Source: a methanotrophic endosymbiont of Bathymodiolus puteoserpentis (Logatchev)
GTDB taxonomy: Bacteria > Pseudomonadota > Gammaproteobacteria > Methylococcales > Methylomonadaceae
DNA length: 64,000 nt
Direction of reading: 5' to 3'
NCBI RefSeq assembly: GCF_900128525.1
Contig: NZ_FQTQ01000134.1
Location: 20,219 to 84,218 of the forward strand
Position 1 is the stretch's first letter; each line of letters starts with the position of its first letter. The notes beneath the pieces are model-generated. The model did not search any database and was not told the DNA's origin. It worked only from the letters and a program-made list of their open reading frames with translations. The translations under genes and the position numbers were made by a program. Of this stretch, positions 55,062 to 63,569 are shown piece after piece.

Positions 55062-55499
55062 TTAGAAGTCAGGGTCGAAAAGGTCACCGTAGGCAGTCTC
55101 AACTGTTAAGTAATTTTGCCAAGGGTGAATAGGCTGTACAATGGGCTTAGTTGGCAAAAGAAAAAATGTCAAATCAAGAATGCCCACAAGTGTGCGCCCA
55201 CTCGTTTGTAAAATCCCAAGCCCTATACCACCTGTGAGACCGTAGATTAAATTCGTATCATTAGTCACTTTAATGATGTTTTTAGGGATTTCAAAAAAGC
55301 CTAAAGTTGAATTAGAAAGTCCCCAAAGCAATTTTTGGCCTATTTTTTGACCATAGGATGCCTTCTTAGGTGTTTCTGTCAAATGATGGGGGGATGAGTA
55401 ATTTTCAGCATTTATTTGAGGTTCATCTGCTAAACTAAAAGAGGAAAAACACAAGAAAATGCTACTGAATAGGGCTAATAATATTGTTTTTTGGTTCAT
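55062..55499 (-). CDS. TIGR04073-like exosortase-system-associated protein
   Basis: A 145-residue secreted protein. A signal peptide (ILLALFSSIFLCFSSFSLA) precedes a mature part with KIGQKLLWGLSNSTLGFFEIPKNIIKV, LIYGLTGGIGLGILQTSGRTLVGILDLTFFLLP and a C-terminal LFDPDF. This matches the TIGR04073 family, annotated as exosortase-system-associated. No exosortase gene is nearby, and the function is unknown. It is convergent with sbcC across a family A repeat. Confidence 0.75.
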   Translation of the reverse strand: MNQKTILLALFSSIFLCFSSFSLADEPQINAENYSSPHHLTETPKKASYGQKIGQKLLWGLSNSTLGFFEIPKNIIKVTNDTNLIYGLTGGIGLGILQTSGRTLVGILDLTFFLLPTKPIVQPIHPWQNYLTVETAYGDLFDPDF

Positions 55500-55895
55500 T
55501 AGATAATAACCTTAAATGGATTGTCGGTATGAGATTCTTACTGGATTTAAGTATAGCAGAACTTTTTAATAACAAGAGTTGAGAATAAAAAATTAAATGT
55601 TAGCACTTTCAGAGTGTTGTTATTTCTTGATAAAAAGCGGGTAGGGCTTTGCATTTTCTTGATAATTTTAATGTTATATTTCACCTGTTTGTTTAACTTT
55701 ATTGTCACTTTTTGTTATCCAAAGGTATTTAAGGCATTCACGCTATAGTGTAGGGTGTGCGACGATATGAGGCGCATCGTTCCTCAGAATATCCTACAAG
55801 ACTTGCAGTGACTGTAAGTGAACTAGTCTTAAATTTGTGATAAAAAACAGCATATTTCGAGGTTGCTGTACTAGGTTTGAATCAATAGAGATTTT
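55500..55895. other. Intergenic region before the protein kinase gene
   Basis: A 396-base gap between divergent genes. It holds a family B repeat at 55714-55797. The stretch from 55560 to 55700 is very AT-rich and may carry promoters, but no strong pair stands out. No gene is seen. Confidence 0.45.
55714..55797 (+). repeat. Family B palindromic repeat, copy 3 (shortened)
   Basis: The flank TTATCCAAAGGTATTTAAGG precedes GTAGGGTGTGCGACGATATG and AGGCGCATCGTTCCTCAG, ending ATATCCTAC. One arm of the inner palindrome is missing compared with copies 1 and 2. Confidence 0.75.
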
Positions 55896-56795
55896 ATGGC
55901 TGAATATTACGATCCAAAAACCTATCCAACGCAATGGAATTATTTGCAGACGGGAACCATTATTGATGACTATATTATTGAGCGTGACTTGGCTCATGGT
56001 GGATTTAGTTCTGTGTACTTGGCTAGGCAGCGTTCTGACCAAGTTCAAGTTGCTATTAAAGAATATTTGCCGCGTAAATTAGCCCACCGTACTTGGAGTA
56101 ATGAAATTGTTGCTAATAATGAAAAGTCCAAAAGATTATTTGCTCATGGTAGGGCGTTGTTTATAGAGGAAGCTAAAGTACTGGCAACGCTTAAACATCC
56201 TAATATAGTAGAGGTTATTAATTTCTTTCAGGCTAATTCCTCTGTTTATCTGGTTATGACTTATGATTACGGGGTAACCTTGGATAAGCTATTAAAAGCT
56301 AAAGAGATTAAAGTCACTGAACAATGGCTAATGGATGTGTTTGGTTCTTTATTGGCGGGGCTAAAGTTAATTCATGAGCACAATATTTTGCATTTAGATA
56401 TCAAGCCAGCTAATTTGTTGATTCGCCCAGAAAATGATACTTTACTATTGGATTTTGGCGCAATACAGCCTTACCCACTTAATAAGAGTAAACATAAAGC
56501 GTATATTTTAACCAAAGGTTTTTCACCGATTGAACAGTATTCTGCTACGGGTATTTTAGCGCCTTGTTCAGATATTTATGCTGTGGGAGTTAGTATGCGC
56601 GCTTGTTTAGATTTTAGTGTGCCACCGCAAGCACCTGATCGAGTTGGCAGTGATGAATTTCCACTGGCGCAAAAAGTGCATGCTAAGAAGTTGAGTCAGC
56701 GTTTTTTGGAAATCATTGATTGGGCTATGGAAGTAACGCCCGCAAATCGCCCGCAAACTGTGCAAGAGTTACAAGATGCATTGGCAAGCATGTAA
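55896..56795 (+). CDS. Serine/threonine protein kinase (Hanks type)
   Basis: A 299-residue protein that is almost only a kinase domain. The Gly-rich loop is LAHGGFSSVYLA, the ATP Lys is in VAIKEYLP, the catalytic loop is HLDIKPANLL near residue 170, and the metal-binding DFG is in LLLDFGAIQPY. FSPIEQYSATGILAPCSDIYAVGV is the activation-to-APE region. The DxKxxN pattern is intact, so it should be active. There is no membrane helix or sensor domain. The neighbouring genes give no clear substrate. Confidence 0.9.
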   Translation: MAEYYDPKTYPTQWNYLQTGTIIDDYIIERDLAHGGFSSVYLARQRSDQVQVAIKEYLPRKLAHRTWSNEIVANNEKSKRLFAHGRALFIEEAKVLATLKHPNIVEVINFFQANSSVYLVMTYDYGVTLDKLLKAKEIKVTEQWLMDVFGSLLAGLKLIHEHNILHLDIKPANLLIRPENDTLLLDFGAIQPYPLNKSKHKAYILTKGFSPIEQYSATGILAPCSDIYAVGVSMRACLDFSVPPQAPDRVGSDEFPLAQKVHAKKLSQRFLEIIDWAMEVTPANRPQTVQELQDALASM

Positions 56796-56895
56796 TGTAA
56801 GAGGTATTTATAGCTAAATATTGTATATACTGTCTTATACGACTGCGCTCAGCGTTTATAAATGATAATATAGCACTTTTGCTTAATAATATTGA

Positions 56896-57825
56896 ATGCA
56901 ACTAATTCGCGGAATTAATCAGCTACAGCCCTTTGCTCAGGGCTGTGTCTTGACTATTGGTGATTTCGATGGCGTACATATAGGCCATCGTATTGTTATT
57001 AATAAATTAGCTGAAAAAGGGCGTTTATTAGGTTTGCCGGTTGTCGTTATGGTTTTTGAGCCGCAACCCTTAGAGTTTTTTCTTAAAGATAATGCGCCCT
57101 CACGGTTAACTCGGCTAAGAGAAAAAATAATACATTTTGAGCATTTACCTGTTGATAATTTGTTGATTGTTCATTTTAATCAGCGCTTTGCCAATATGGA
57201 TCCCGACTATTTTATTAAGCAAATATTAGTTGAACGTCTAAATGTAAAGTATTTGGTTGTTGGCGATGACTTTCATTTTGGCAAAACACGGCGTGGTAAC
57301 TTTTCTTTATTGCAAGAAGCGGGACAACAATACGGATTTAATGTGACTGATACGCTTTCTTATTTAATAAAAGGAACTCGGGTCAGTAGTACTTTAATTC
57401 GCGATGCTTTGAATGAAGGGGATTTAGCGACTGCAGAGTCTATGTTAGGGCGCAACTATTCTGTTTGTGGCAGAGTGGTACATGGCGAAAAATTAGGCAG
57501 GAAAATTGGTTTTCCGACTGCTAATATACAAATGTTACGTAAAAACACTCCGATAGCAGGTGTGTTTGCTGTGACCATGACAGGTATTGCTGGTAAGCCT
57601 GTCAATGGAGTAGCAAATGTAGGGACAAGACCAACGGTTGATGGAGGATCAAAGGTGTTATTAGAAACACATTTGTTTAATTTTGACCAAGATATTTATG
57701 GAAAGTATGTAGAAGTACATTTTAAGCACAAAATCAGAAATGAAATGCGCTTCCAATCAGTGGAAGATTTAAAACGGCAGATTCAATTGGATACTGCTCA
57801 AGCGAAGACTTTATTGCAGATTTAA
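56896..57825 (+). CDS. ribF: Bifunctional riboflavin kinase/FAD synthetase
   Basis: RibF makes FMN and FAD. The 309-residue protein has the nucleotidyl-transferase domain (VLTIGDFDGVHIGHRIVI, VVMVFEPQPLEFF, VVGDDFHFGKTRRGN) and a riboflavin kinase domain after residue 185 (GRKIGFPTANIQML, GVANVGTRPTVDGGSKVLLETHLFNF). The ATG at 56896 has no obvious ribosome binding site. ribF-ileS-lspA is the common gammaproteobacterial order, here stretched by repeats before lspA. Confidence 0.95.
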   Translation: MQLIRGINQLQPFAQGCVLTIGDFDGVHIGHRIVINKLAEKGRLLGLPVVVMVFEPQPLEFFLKDNAPSRLTRLREKIIHFEHLPVDNLLIVHFNQRFANMDPDYFIKQILVERLNVKYLVVGDDFHFGKTRRGNFSLLQEAGQQYGFNVTDTLSYLIKGTRVSSTLIRDALNEGDLATAESMLGRNYSVCGRVVHGEKLGRKIGFPTANIQMLRKNTPIAGVFAVTMTGIAGKPVNGVANVGTRPTVDGGSKVLLETHLFNFDQDIYGKYVEVHFKHKIRNEMRFQSVEDLKRQIQLDTAQAKTLLQI

Positions 57826-57831
57826 GACAAC

Positions 57832-60663
57832 ATGACCATTGACTATAAAAGTACATTAAATTTACCGAAAACAGCCTTTCCTATGAAAGGTAACTTGGCA
57901 CAGCGTGAACCTGAGCGTTTGAAAAAATGGACAGAAGCTGATTTATACCAAAAGATTCGTACGGAATTTTCCGGCAAGCCGCCGTTTATTTTGCACGATG
58001 GTCCGCCGTATGCAAATGGCGTGATTCATATTGGTCATGCGGTGAATAAAGTTTTAAAAGATATTATTCTTAAATCTAAAACCTTAGCAGGTTTTGATGC
58101 TCCGTATGTTCCTGGCTGGGATTGTCATGGTTTGCCAATTGAGTTGATGGTTGAAAAAAAGGTCGGGAAAGCGGGCGCTAAAGTTTCTGCTGAAGTATTT
58201 CGTAAAGCCTGCCGAGAGTACGCCACAAAACAAGTCAAAATGCAAAAAGATGAGTTTATACGTCTGGGTGTTTTAGGTGATTGGAGCAACCCTTACTTGA
58301 CTATGGATCATCAATTTGAGGCGAATATTATTCGTTCTTTAGGCAAAATTAATACCAAAGGCCATTTAAGTAAAGGCTCTAAACCAGTGCATTGGTGTAC
58401 TGATTGTGGTTCTGCTTTGGCAGAAGCCGAAGTCGAATATGAAGATAAGCATTCACCAGCGATTGATGTGCGTTTTGAAGTACTAGATGAGGAGAAGCTG
58501 TTTGCTTGCTGTGAGCGTATGCCAGAGAATAAAGGGGAAGGCCCTTTATCAGTAGTTATTTGGACAACAACACCTTGGACATTGCCTGCAAACCAAGGCG
58601 TAAGCTTAAATCCTAAATACGAATATGTAATTATCCAGTGTGAAAAAGATGGTCAAAAAGAACGTTTAGTTTTAGTTAATCAACTATGGCTCGATGCAAC
58701 TGAGCGTTATGGTATGGAAAATTGTCATGTTTTAGCACATTGCTTGGGTAGTGCGCTGGAAAATCAATTACTGATGCATCCTTTTTATCATCGTAAAGTG
58801 CCAATTATATTAGGGGATCATGTTACTGCAGAGGCTGGAACAGGTGCTGTTCATACTGCACCTGGTCATGGCCAAGACGATTATGTGGTGGGTCAGCGTT
58901 ATGGTTTGCCAGTCGATAATCCAGTGGGTGATAATGGTGTATTCTTAGCTAATACTGAATTATTTGCTGGTGAGCATGTTTTTTCGGCGAATGATCATGT
59001 TATTGAAGTTTTAACAAGTAAACATAAGCTTTTACATCATGAAGCTGTATTCCATAGTTACCCGCATTGTTGGCGTCACAAAACACCGATTATTTTTCGA
59101 GCAACGCCACAGTGGTTTATTTCTATGGAGCAAGCTGAACTACGTAAGAAAGCACTAGCAGAAATCAAAAAAGTGCAGTGGTTACCTGAGTGGGGGCAAG
59201 CTCGTATTGAAGGTATGATAGAAAATCGCCCTGATTGGTGTATTTCCAGACAACGTACTTGGGGGGTACCGATTCCTTTTTTTGTGCATAAAGAGACAGG
59301 CGCGTTGCATCCTGAAACGGATAAATTAGTTGAAGATATTGCTTTACATGTAGAGCAAAAAGGTATAGAGGCTTGGTTTGCTTTGGATAAGGCAGAGTGG
59401 TTAGGTTCAGAGGCTGAGCATTACGAAAAAATGCAAGATACCTTGGATGTTTGGTTTGATTCAGGTGTGACGCATGAAGCTGTTTTAAATCAGCGTGAGC
59501 AATTACGTTTTCCAGCGGATTTATATTTAGAAGGTTCTGATCAGCATCGTGGTTGGTTTCAGTCTTCTTTATTGACATCGGTGGCAATGAATGGTGTGGC
59601 ACCTTATAAAACAGTGTTAACACATGGCTTTGCTGTGGATGCTGAAGGCAAAAAAATGTCTAAATCACGCGGTAATGTGGTTGCACCACAAACGGTGATG
59701 AAATCATTAGGTGCTGATGTATTGCGTCTGTGGGTTTCTGGTACAGATTATCGTGGTGAAATGACGGTTTCTGACGAAATTCTAAAACGTACTGCTGATG
59801 TTTATCGTCGTTTAAGAAATACCTCCCGTTTCTTATTATCTAATTTGGATGGCTTTGATCCTAAATTACACAGTGTTGATGCAAAAGATATGCTAGCTTT
59901 AGATCGCTGGATTGTAGATCGTGCATTTAATCTACAAGAAGAAGTGAAGCAAGCTTATGATCAGTTTCAATTCCATGTTATTAATCAAAAAGTGCATCAT
60001 TTTTGCGCGATGGACTTAGGTGGCTTTTATTTAGATATTATTAAAGACCGCCAATATACTGCTAAAGCTGATGGACTTGCTCGTCGTTCGGCACAAACAG
60101 CGATGTATCATGTAATAGAAGCATTAGTGCGTTGGTTAGCACCGATTACTTGTTATACGGCGGATGAGATTTGGCAATATATGCCAGGTGAACGCAGTGA
60201 GTCAGTATTATTAGAAACTTGGTACGAAGGCTTGTTTGCTTTAAATGATGATGCGCTTATGTCCAATGCTGATTGGGAATGTGTGATGTCGGTACGCGAA
60301 GCAGTCAGTAAAGAACTAGAGAAAATGCGTAAATCAGGCGTAATAGGTGCTTCGTTAAATGCCGAGGTTACTTTATTTTGTGATGCCGAATATACGGCTG
60401 TTTTGAAAAAAATAGCAGAAGAATTACATTTTGTCTTTATTACTTCACAGGCTGTTGTATTACCAATACAAGATGCAGGGAGTGATGCAGAAATAACGGA
60501 GCTAGAGGGCTTGAAAGTCAAAGTAGTTGCTTCAGAGCATGAGAAATGCGTGCGTTGTTGGCATTATAAAGCTGATGTGGGCAGTCATGCTGAGCACCCA
60601 GAATTATGTGGTCGCTGCGTGGACAATATTGCAGGTGATGGTGAAGTTAGACAATTTGCATAA
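57832..60663 (+). CDS. ileS: Isoleucine-tRNA ligase
   Basis: IleS charges tRNA-Ile and edits misactivated valine. The 943-residue protein has the HIGH motif ([15 protein letters not shown], near residue 66) and KMSKS ([10 protein letters not shown], near 608). The CP1 editing domain has [16 protein letters not shown], and a C-terminal zinc motif [24 protein letters not shown]. It is the bacterial type. It starts six bases after ribF. Confidence 0.97.
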   Translation: MTIDYKSTLNLPKTAFPMKGNLAQREPERLKKWTEADLYQKIRTEFSGKPPFILHDGPPYANGVIHIGHAVNKVLKDIILKSKTLAGFDAPYVPGWDCHGLPIELMVEKKVGKAGAKVSAEVFRKACREYATKQVKMQKDEFIRLGVLGDWSNPYLTMDHQFEANIIRSLGKINTKGHLSKGSKPVHWCTDCGSALAEAEVEYEDKHSPAIDVRFEVLDEEKLFACCERMPENKGEGPLSVVIWTTTPWTLPANQGVSLNPKYEYVIIQCEKDGQKERLVLVNQLWLDATERYGMENCHVLAHCLGSALENQLLMHPFYHRKVPIILGDHVTAEAGTGAVHTAPGHGQDDYVVGQRYGLPVDNPVGDNGVFLANTELFAGEHVFSANDHVIEVLTSKHKLLHHEAVFHSYPHCWRHKTPIIFRATPQWFISMEQAELRKKALAEIKKVQWLPEWGQARIEGMIENRPDWCISRQRTWGVPIPFFVHKETGALHPETDKLVEDIALHVEQKGIEAWFALDKAEWLGSEAEHYEKMQDTLDVWFDSGVTHEAVLNQREQLRFPADLYLEGSDQHRGWFQSSLLTSVAMNGVAPYKTVLTHGFAVDAEGKKMSKSRGNVVAPQTVMKSLGADVLRLWVSGTDYRGEMTVSDEILKRTADVYRRLRNTSRFLLSNLDGFDPKLHSVDAKDMLALDRWIVDRAFNLQEEVKQAYDQFQFHVINQKVHHFCAMDLGGFYLDIIKDRQYTAKADGLARRSAQTAMYHVIEALVRWLAPITCYTADEIWQYMPGERSESVLLETWYEGLFALNDDALMSNADWECVMSVREAVSKELEKMRKSGVIGASLNAEVTLFCDAEYTAVLKKIAEELHFVFITSQAVVLPIQDAGSDAEITELEGLKVKVVASEHEKCVRCWHYKADVGSHAEHPELCGRCVDNIAGDGEVRQFA

Positions 60664-60681
60664 TCAAAAAAATTAGCTAGC

Positions 60682-60767
60682 TAAGGAATGCACATTGAAT
60701 AAAATCCGAAACTTTAGGTGATAAGCACCGCGAGTCTTTGCGGATATTATTGAATTTTGATTCCTAA
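60682..60767 (-). repeat. Family A repeat, reverse copy after ileS
   Basis: TAAGGAATGCACATTGAATA and TATTGAATTTTGATTCCTAA form its ends. AAATCCGAAACTTTAGGTG and a shortened hairpin GCACCGCGAGTCTTTGCGG lie between. It may end the ribF-ileS transcript. Confidence 0.75.
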
Positions 60768-60768
60768 G

Positions 60769-60814
60769 TGGGAGTGGCTTTAGTCGTGATTGATCATGGC
60801 TAAAGTCACTCCCA
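60769..60814. repeat. Hairpin with 17-base arms
   Basis: TGGGAGTGGCTTTAGTC and GGCTAAAGTCACTCCCA pair with two mismatches around a 12-base loop. It directly follows the family A copy. Confidence 0.75.
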
Positions 60815-60824
60815 CAATTTTATG

Positions 60825-60922
60825 TAAGGTAACGCGCAATACATAACCCACCCATTAAAAAGGCAAGTAATGCTTGGTTTATCCTTATTATTTTGGGTGG
60901 TTTATTTAGTGCGAGTTACCTA
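60825..60922. repeat. 98-base element with inverted ends
   Basis: TAAGGTAACGCGCAATACAT and the following CCCACCC are mirrored by GGGTGG then TTATTTAGTGCGAGTTACCTA on the right. The arms are about 26 bases with a few mismatches. It looks like another small non-autonomous element; no second copy is seen here. Confidence 0.6.
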
Positions 60923-60975
60923 AGTTTTAGTTTATATTTTTAGCTACGTATTTAACACTAGACGTTTATCCTAGT

Positions 60976-61027
60976 TGCAGGGTGGGCTTCATCCGCTTTT
61001 TAGTAATGACGGACTGAAGTCCACCCT
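60976..61027. repeat. GGACTTCAGTCC-type palindromic repeat
   Basis: CAGGGTGGGCTTCATCCGC and ACGGACTGAAGTCCACCCTAC are inverted with some mismatches. Related short palindromes are at 15440-15451 (GGACTTTAGTCC) and 47795-47810 (GCAGACTTTAGTCTGC). Confidence 0.6.
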
Positions 61028-61085
61028 ACAAACTATCAGTTGTCCCGTTTTAAGTACGTAGCCATATTTTTAAGAGTAAATATTT

Positions 61086-61553
61086 ATGATGAAATGGCTA
61101 TGGTTATCAGGGTTAATCTTAATACTCGATCAACTTAGTAAAATATGGATTGATATAAGCATGAACTTATATCAATCTATTCCTGTCTTTCCTGGCTTTA
61201 GTATTACTTATGCGCATAATTATGGTGCGGCATTTAGTTTTTTAAGTGATGCTGGTGGTTGGCAGCGTTGGTTTTTTGCTGCTCTTGCCGCTGGGATAAG
61301 TATAGGGCTGGTGATTTATTTAAAAAGCCTTAAACAAGATGAAACTTTACTCGCTGTTTCTTTAAGTTTGATTCTTGGTGGGGCGATTGGTAACTTAATT
61401 GATCGTGTTATCTATGGTTATGTCATTGACTTTTTAGATGTTTATTATCAGGCTTATCATTGGCCCGTTTTTAATATCGCTGATTCAGCAATTACTATCG
61501 GTGTTGCTTTTATGCTATATGAATCCTTGGTCGTAAAAGATAAGCACGAATGA
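61086..61553 (+). CDS. lspA: Lipoprotein signal peptidase (signal peptidase II)
   Basis: LspA cleaves signal peptides from prolipoproteins, such as those predicted in this window. The 155-residue protein has four helices and the conserved D/N motifs DQLSKIWID, NYGAAFSFL, GAIGNLIDRVIYGYVIDFLDVY and FNIADSAITIG, which include the two catalytic Asp residues. ATG 61086 or 61089 may start it. It belongs to ribF-ileS-lspA but is separated from ileS by 422 bases of repeats, so it may now have its own promoter. Confidence 0.95.
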   Translation: MMKWLWLSGLILILDQLSKIWIDISMNLYQSIPVFPGFSITYAHNYGAAFSFLSDAGGWQRWFFAALAAGISIGLVIYLKSLKQDETLLAVSLSLILGGAIGNLIDRVIYGYVIDFLDVYYQAYHWPVFNIADSAITIGVAFMLYESLVVKDKHE

Positions 61554-61671
61554 GTTATGTGATGTATTTAGAGTTTAATTTGAAAAATTATCTGAATGGT
61601 TCGCAGATTTAGTTTAGTAAGGTACTTATTCTTATATATATCTTATAGTTAAAATCACAAGGAATATAATA

Positions 61672-61857
61672 ATGTCTGATTTAGCCCGAGAGCGTATTAA
61701 ATTTATTACAGAACTACATGAAGTTTTTTTGGTGAACAAGGGCTTTGGTGCTTTTGCTTATGTCTCTATTAATGATGTATTGGCATTATTTGAGGAATAT
61801 TTAGCTTCAGGTGAGCCAGCGAAACAAATTATTAATCGCTATGTGCATTCTATTTAA
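61672..61857 (+). CDS. Small conserved-looking protein of unknown function
   Basis: A 61-residue frame with CAAGGAATA upstream of the ATG. The product starts MSDLARERIKFITELHEVFL and continues with GFGAFAYVSINDVLALFEEYLASGEPA. It looks soluble and mainly helical, with balanced charge. The family is not recognised. The good ribosome binding site and codon use like its neighbours support a real gene. Confidence 0.55.
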   Translation: MSDLARERIKFITELHEVFLVNKGFGAFAYVSINDVLALFEEYLASGEPAKQIINRYVHSI

Positions 61858-62141
61858 TAGCAGCTCAAAGCGTAGCGTTATTTTCGCAATGTAAACAGTT
61901 AGGCTACCCCTTCCTTCTTAGGCAACTCGTAACAAGCAACCTCCTCAAAATATAGGATAATAATAGGGGGTTATTATGAGTACAAAATGAAAAACACACA
62001 GTGCAAGGTTCAGCGAAGGTTATGCACTTATTATACGAATTCAGGTATGTCCATTATCGAAGATGTCAGGATTATTATTTGGCATAACAAAGGAACATTA
62101 TAAATAATGTCATGCCTGTTGCTTTCTTAAATAGATCAGTA

Positions 62142-62576
62142 TCAAGTTCGCCATGGATGTGAAGGTAAATCTGCAAGACCAATAACATCGATTGCGGCTT
62201 TAGCGACTTGATGATCATGTTCTACTGAGCTGCCACTCACACCAATGGCCCCGATTAAAATGCCGTCATTATTGACGATAGGGATACCACCGGGAAAGGT
62301 GATTAAGCCTTCATTAGAGTGTTCAATGCCGTAAAGTGGTGCGCCTGGTTGCGATAGTTCACCGATAGAGCCGGTGCTCATACCAAAAAAACAAGCAGTT
62401 TTGGCTTTTTTAATGGCAATGTCAGAACTACCAAGCCAGGCTCCATCCATTCTAATAAATGACTTTAAGTCAGCACCGGAATCAACAATGGCGATGCACA
62501 TTTGGACACCAATCTTTTGCGATTCAGTAATTGCTGCGGTAATGGCTGTTTCTGCCTGTTCATAGCTTACATGCAT
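62142..62576 (-). CDS. GlcG/HbpS family heme-binding-like protein
   Basis: A 144-residue protein of the GlcG/HbpS (DUF336) family: [50 protein letters not shown] is the typical N-terminal half. [45 protein letters not shown] is the conserved C-terminal half. HbpS of Streptomyces binds heme and senses redox stress; whether this one does is unknown. There is no signal peptide, so it is cytoplasmic. Confidence 0.88.
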   Translation of the reverse strand: MHVSYEQAETAITAAITESQKIGVQMCIAIVDSGADLKSFIRMDGAWLGSSDIAIKKAKTACFFGMSTGSIGELSQPGAPLYGIEHSNEGLITFPGGIPIVNNDGILIGAIGVSGSSVEHDHQVAKAAIDVIGLADLPSHPWRT

Positions 62577-62949
62577 GGTTCTTCCCTTAGGTTTAGATAA
62601 AAGTCTAAAATTAAATAGGTGCGGGTAGAGTCCTGTCCTAGGGCTATTAAAAACTAAGTTGCTTATTGTCAGGTTTCACCACGTTGTACCCTAATTTTTT
62701 AAAAGGTCAGCACGAAATATATCGTAAAATTTTATTGGTTTGAAAGTACCTGTATTAAGCTTTTAAATGGAATATTTATTAGCTATTTGGATTAAAGAGA
62801 ATACTCGGGTACTGAGAAGTTATACTTTGATAGTGCGTATTTTTTGGGAGGATTTGTTGTTTTTAGATAAAAAATGACTACCTTACTCATGGGTTAGGGT
62901 AGTCATTTTAGTCTATTGGATTTAAGTAATATTTTGATGTTTTTGTAGC
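62577..62949. other. Intergenic region with a bidirectional terminator
   Basis: A 373-base gap between two minus-strand genes. It holds a strong hairpin with A and T runs on its two sides (62871-62909). TTTAGATAAAAGTC near 62590 may belong to the promoter of the HbpS-like gene. No gene is seen. Confidence 0.5.
62871..62909. terminator. Hairpin terminator, usable on both strands
   Basis: AAAATGACTACC (62871-62882) pairs with GGTAGTCATTTT (62898-62909) perfectly over 12 bases. It lies just downstream of the small membrane protein gene on the minus strand. Confidence 0.8.
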
Positions 62950-63144
62950 TTATTCAAAAGTATTTTTAGACGCTTTTCTTTTTTGATTAGCCGCTTGAAA
63001 AGCTTGATCTGTTACTTGCGCACCTACTGATGGGGCTAAGTGCTCAGTTTCTCTGCTTTTTAGCAGAAATACACCAATAATAGCAACTAAAATGATACCG
63101 CCGATATAGTAGTTTGAGTAATCTTTTGTTTGTTCTTCAGCCAT
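62950..63144 (-). CDS. Small single-helix membrane protein
   Basis: A 64-residue protein: acidic N-terminus (MAEEQTKDYSNYY), one helix (IGGIILVAIIGVFLL), then a basic tail (NQKRKASKNTF). GAGGAAA lies in front of the ATG on the minus strand, and a terminator follows, so it is a well-delimited single-gene unit. The family is not recognised. Confidence 0.65.
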   Translation of the reverse strand: MAEEQTKDYSNYYIGGIILVAIIGVFLLKSRETEHLAPSVGAQVTDQAFQAANQKRKASKNTFE

Positions 63145-63473
63145 TTGAATTTCCTCGTTATTATTTTTATAAAAATTATGCAGTGCATAGTTGAGGCATT
63201 ATTTATTATTATTGTTATGCCTCAGCCTGTGTCGGTGAGTAAGCTACTCTAAAGCGACGGTGTATTTTTATCATGGACTATAGTTTCGTGTCAAAACTAT
63301 TTTTGTATGTGGTTATTGTTATTTTGTTACTTATTGATTTATATTGTATTTTTATTTTTATTTTTATATCTTACAGTGTTTTTATCTGCATAGTGATACT
63401 GACATCATATTGTCATTAATTTTTAGTAAAACTAGAATTATTTATTAATAACCTTTCTAAACTTCGAGAGCCT
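63145..63473. other. AT-rich intergenic region before the interrupted gene
   Basis: A 329-base gap with long T/A tracts (63300-63420). It should hold the promoters of the divergent small membrane protein gene and of the truncated gene at 63474. No gene or strong repeat is seen. Confidence 0.4.
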
Positions 63474-63569
63474 ATGTCAAATCAGAAATTTATTCCCCGT
63501 AAACTAGGCGAATCTATTATTGAATTGCCCAGTAAAGGGTTAGCTAAAGAAGATTTTATTAAAAATTAA
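63474..63569 (+). pseudogene. 5' fragment of an unknown gene cut by an IS200/IS605-type element
   Basis: A frame beginning MSNQKFIPRKLGESIIELPS and ending after KEDFIKN at a TAA which is directly followed by the hairpin of the insertion element. Only 31 codons remain. The family is not recognised. It is likely the start of a longer gene, because the element abuts the last codons. Confidence 0.45.

Larger units (their letters stand above)
60664..61085. other. ileS-lspA intergenic region filled with repeats
   Basis: A 422-base gap that is nearly all palindromic elements in a row: family A (60682-60767), a 17-base-arm hairpin (60769-60814), a 98-base element with 26-base inverted ends (60825-60922), and a GGACTTCAGTCC-type palindrome (60976-61027) inside inverted TACGTA-containing arms. 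No gene is seen. The first of the inverted arms starts near 60946. Confidence 0.7.

Noticed and set aside
59165..59623. 152-codon open frame antisense to ileS
   Set aside because: It lies wholly within the conserved ileS catalytic region and shows no family or ribosome binding site.
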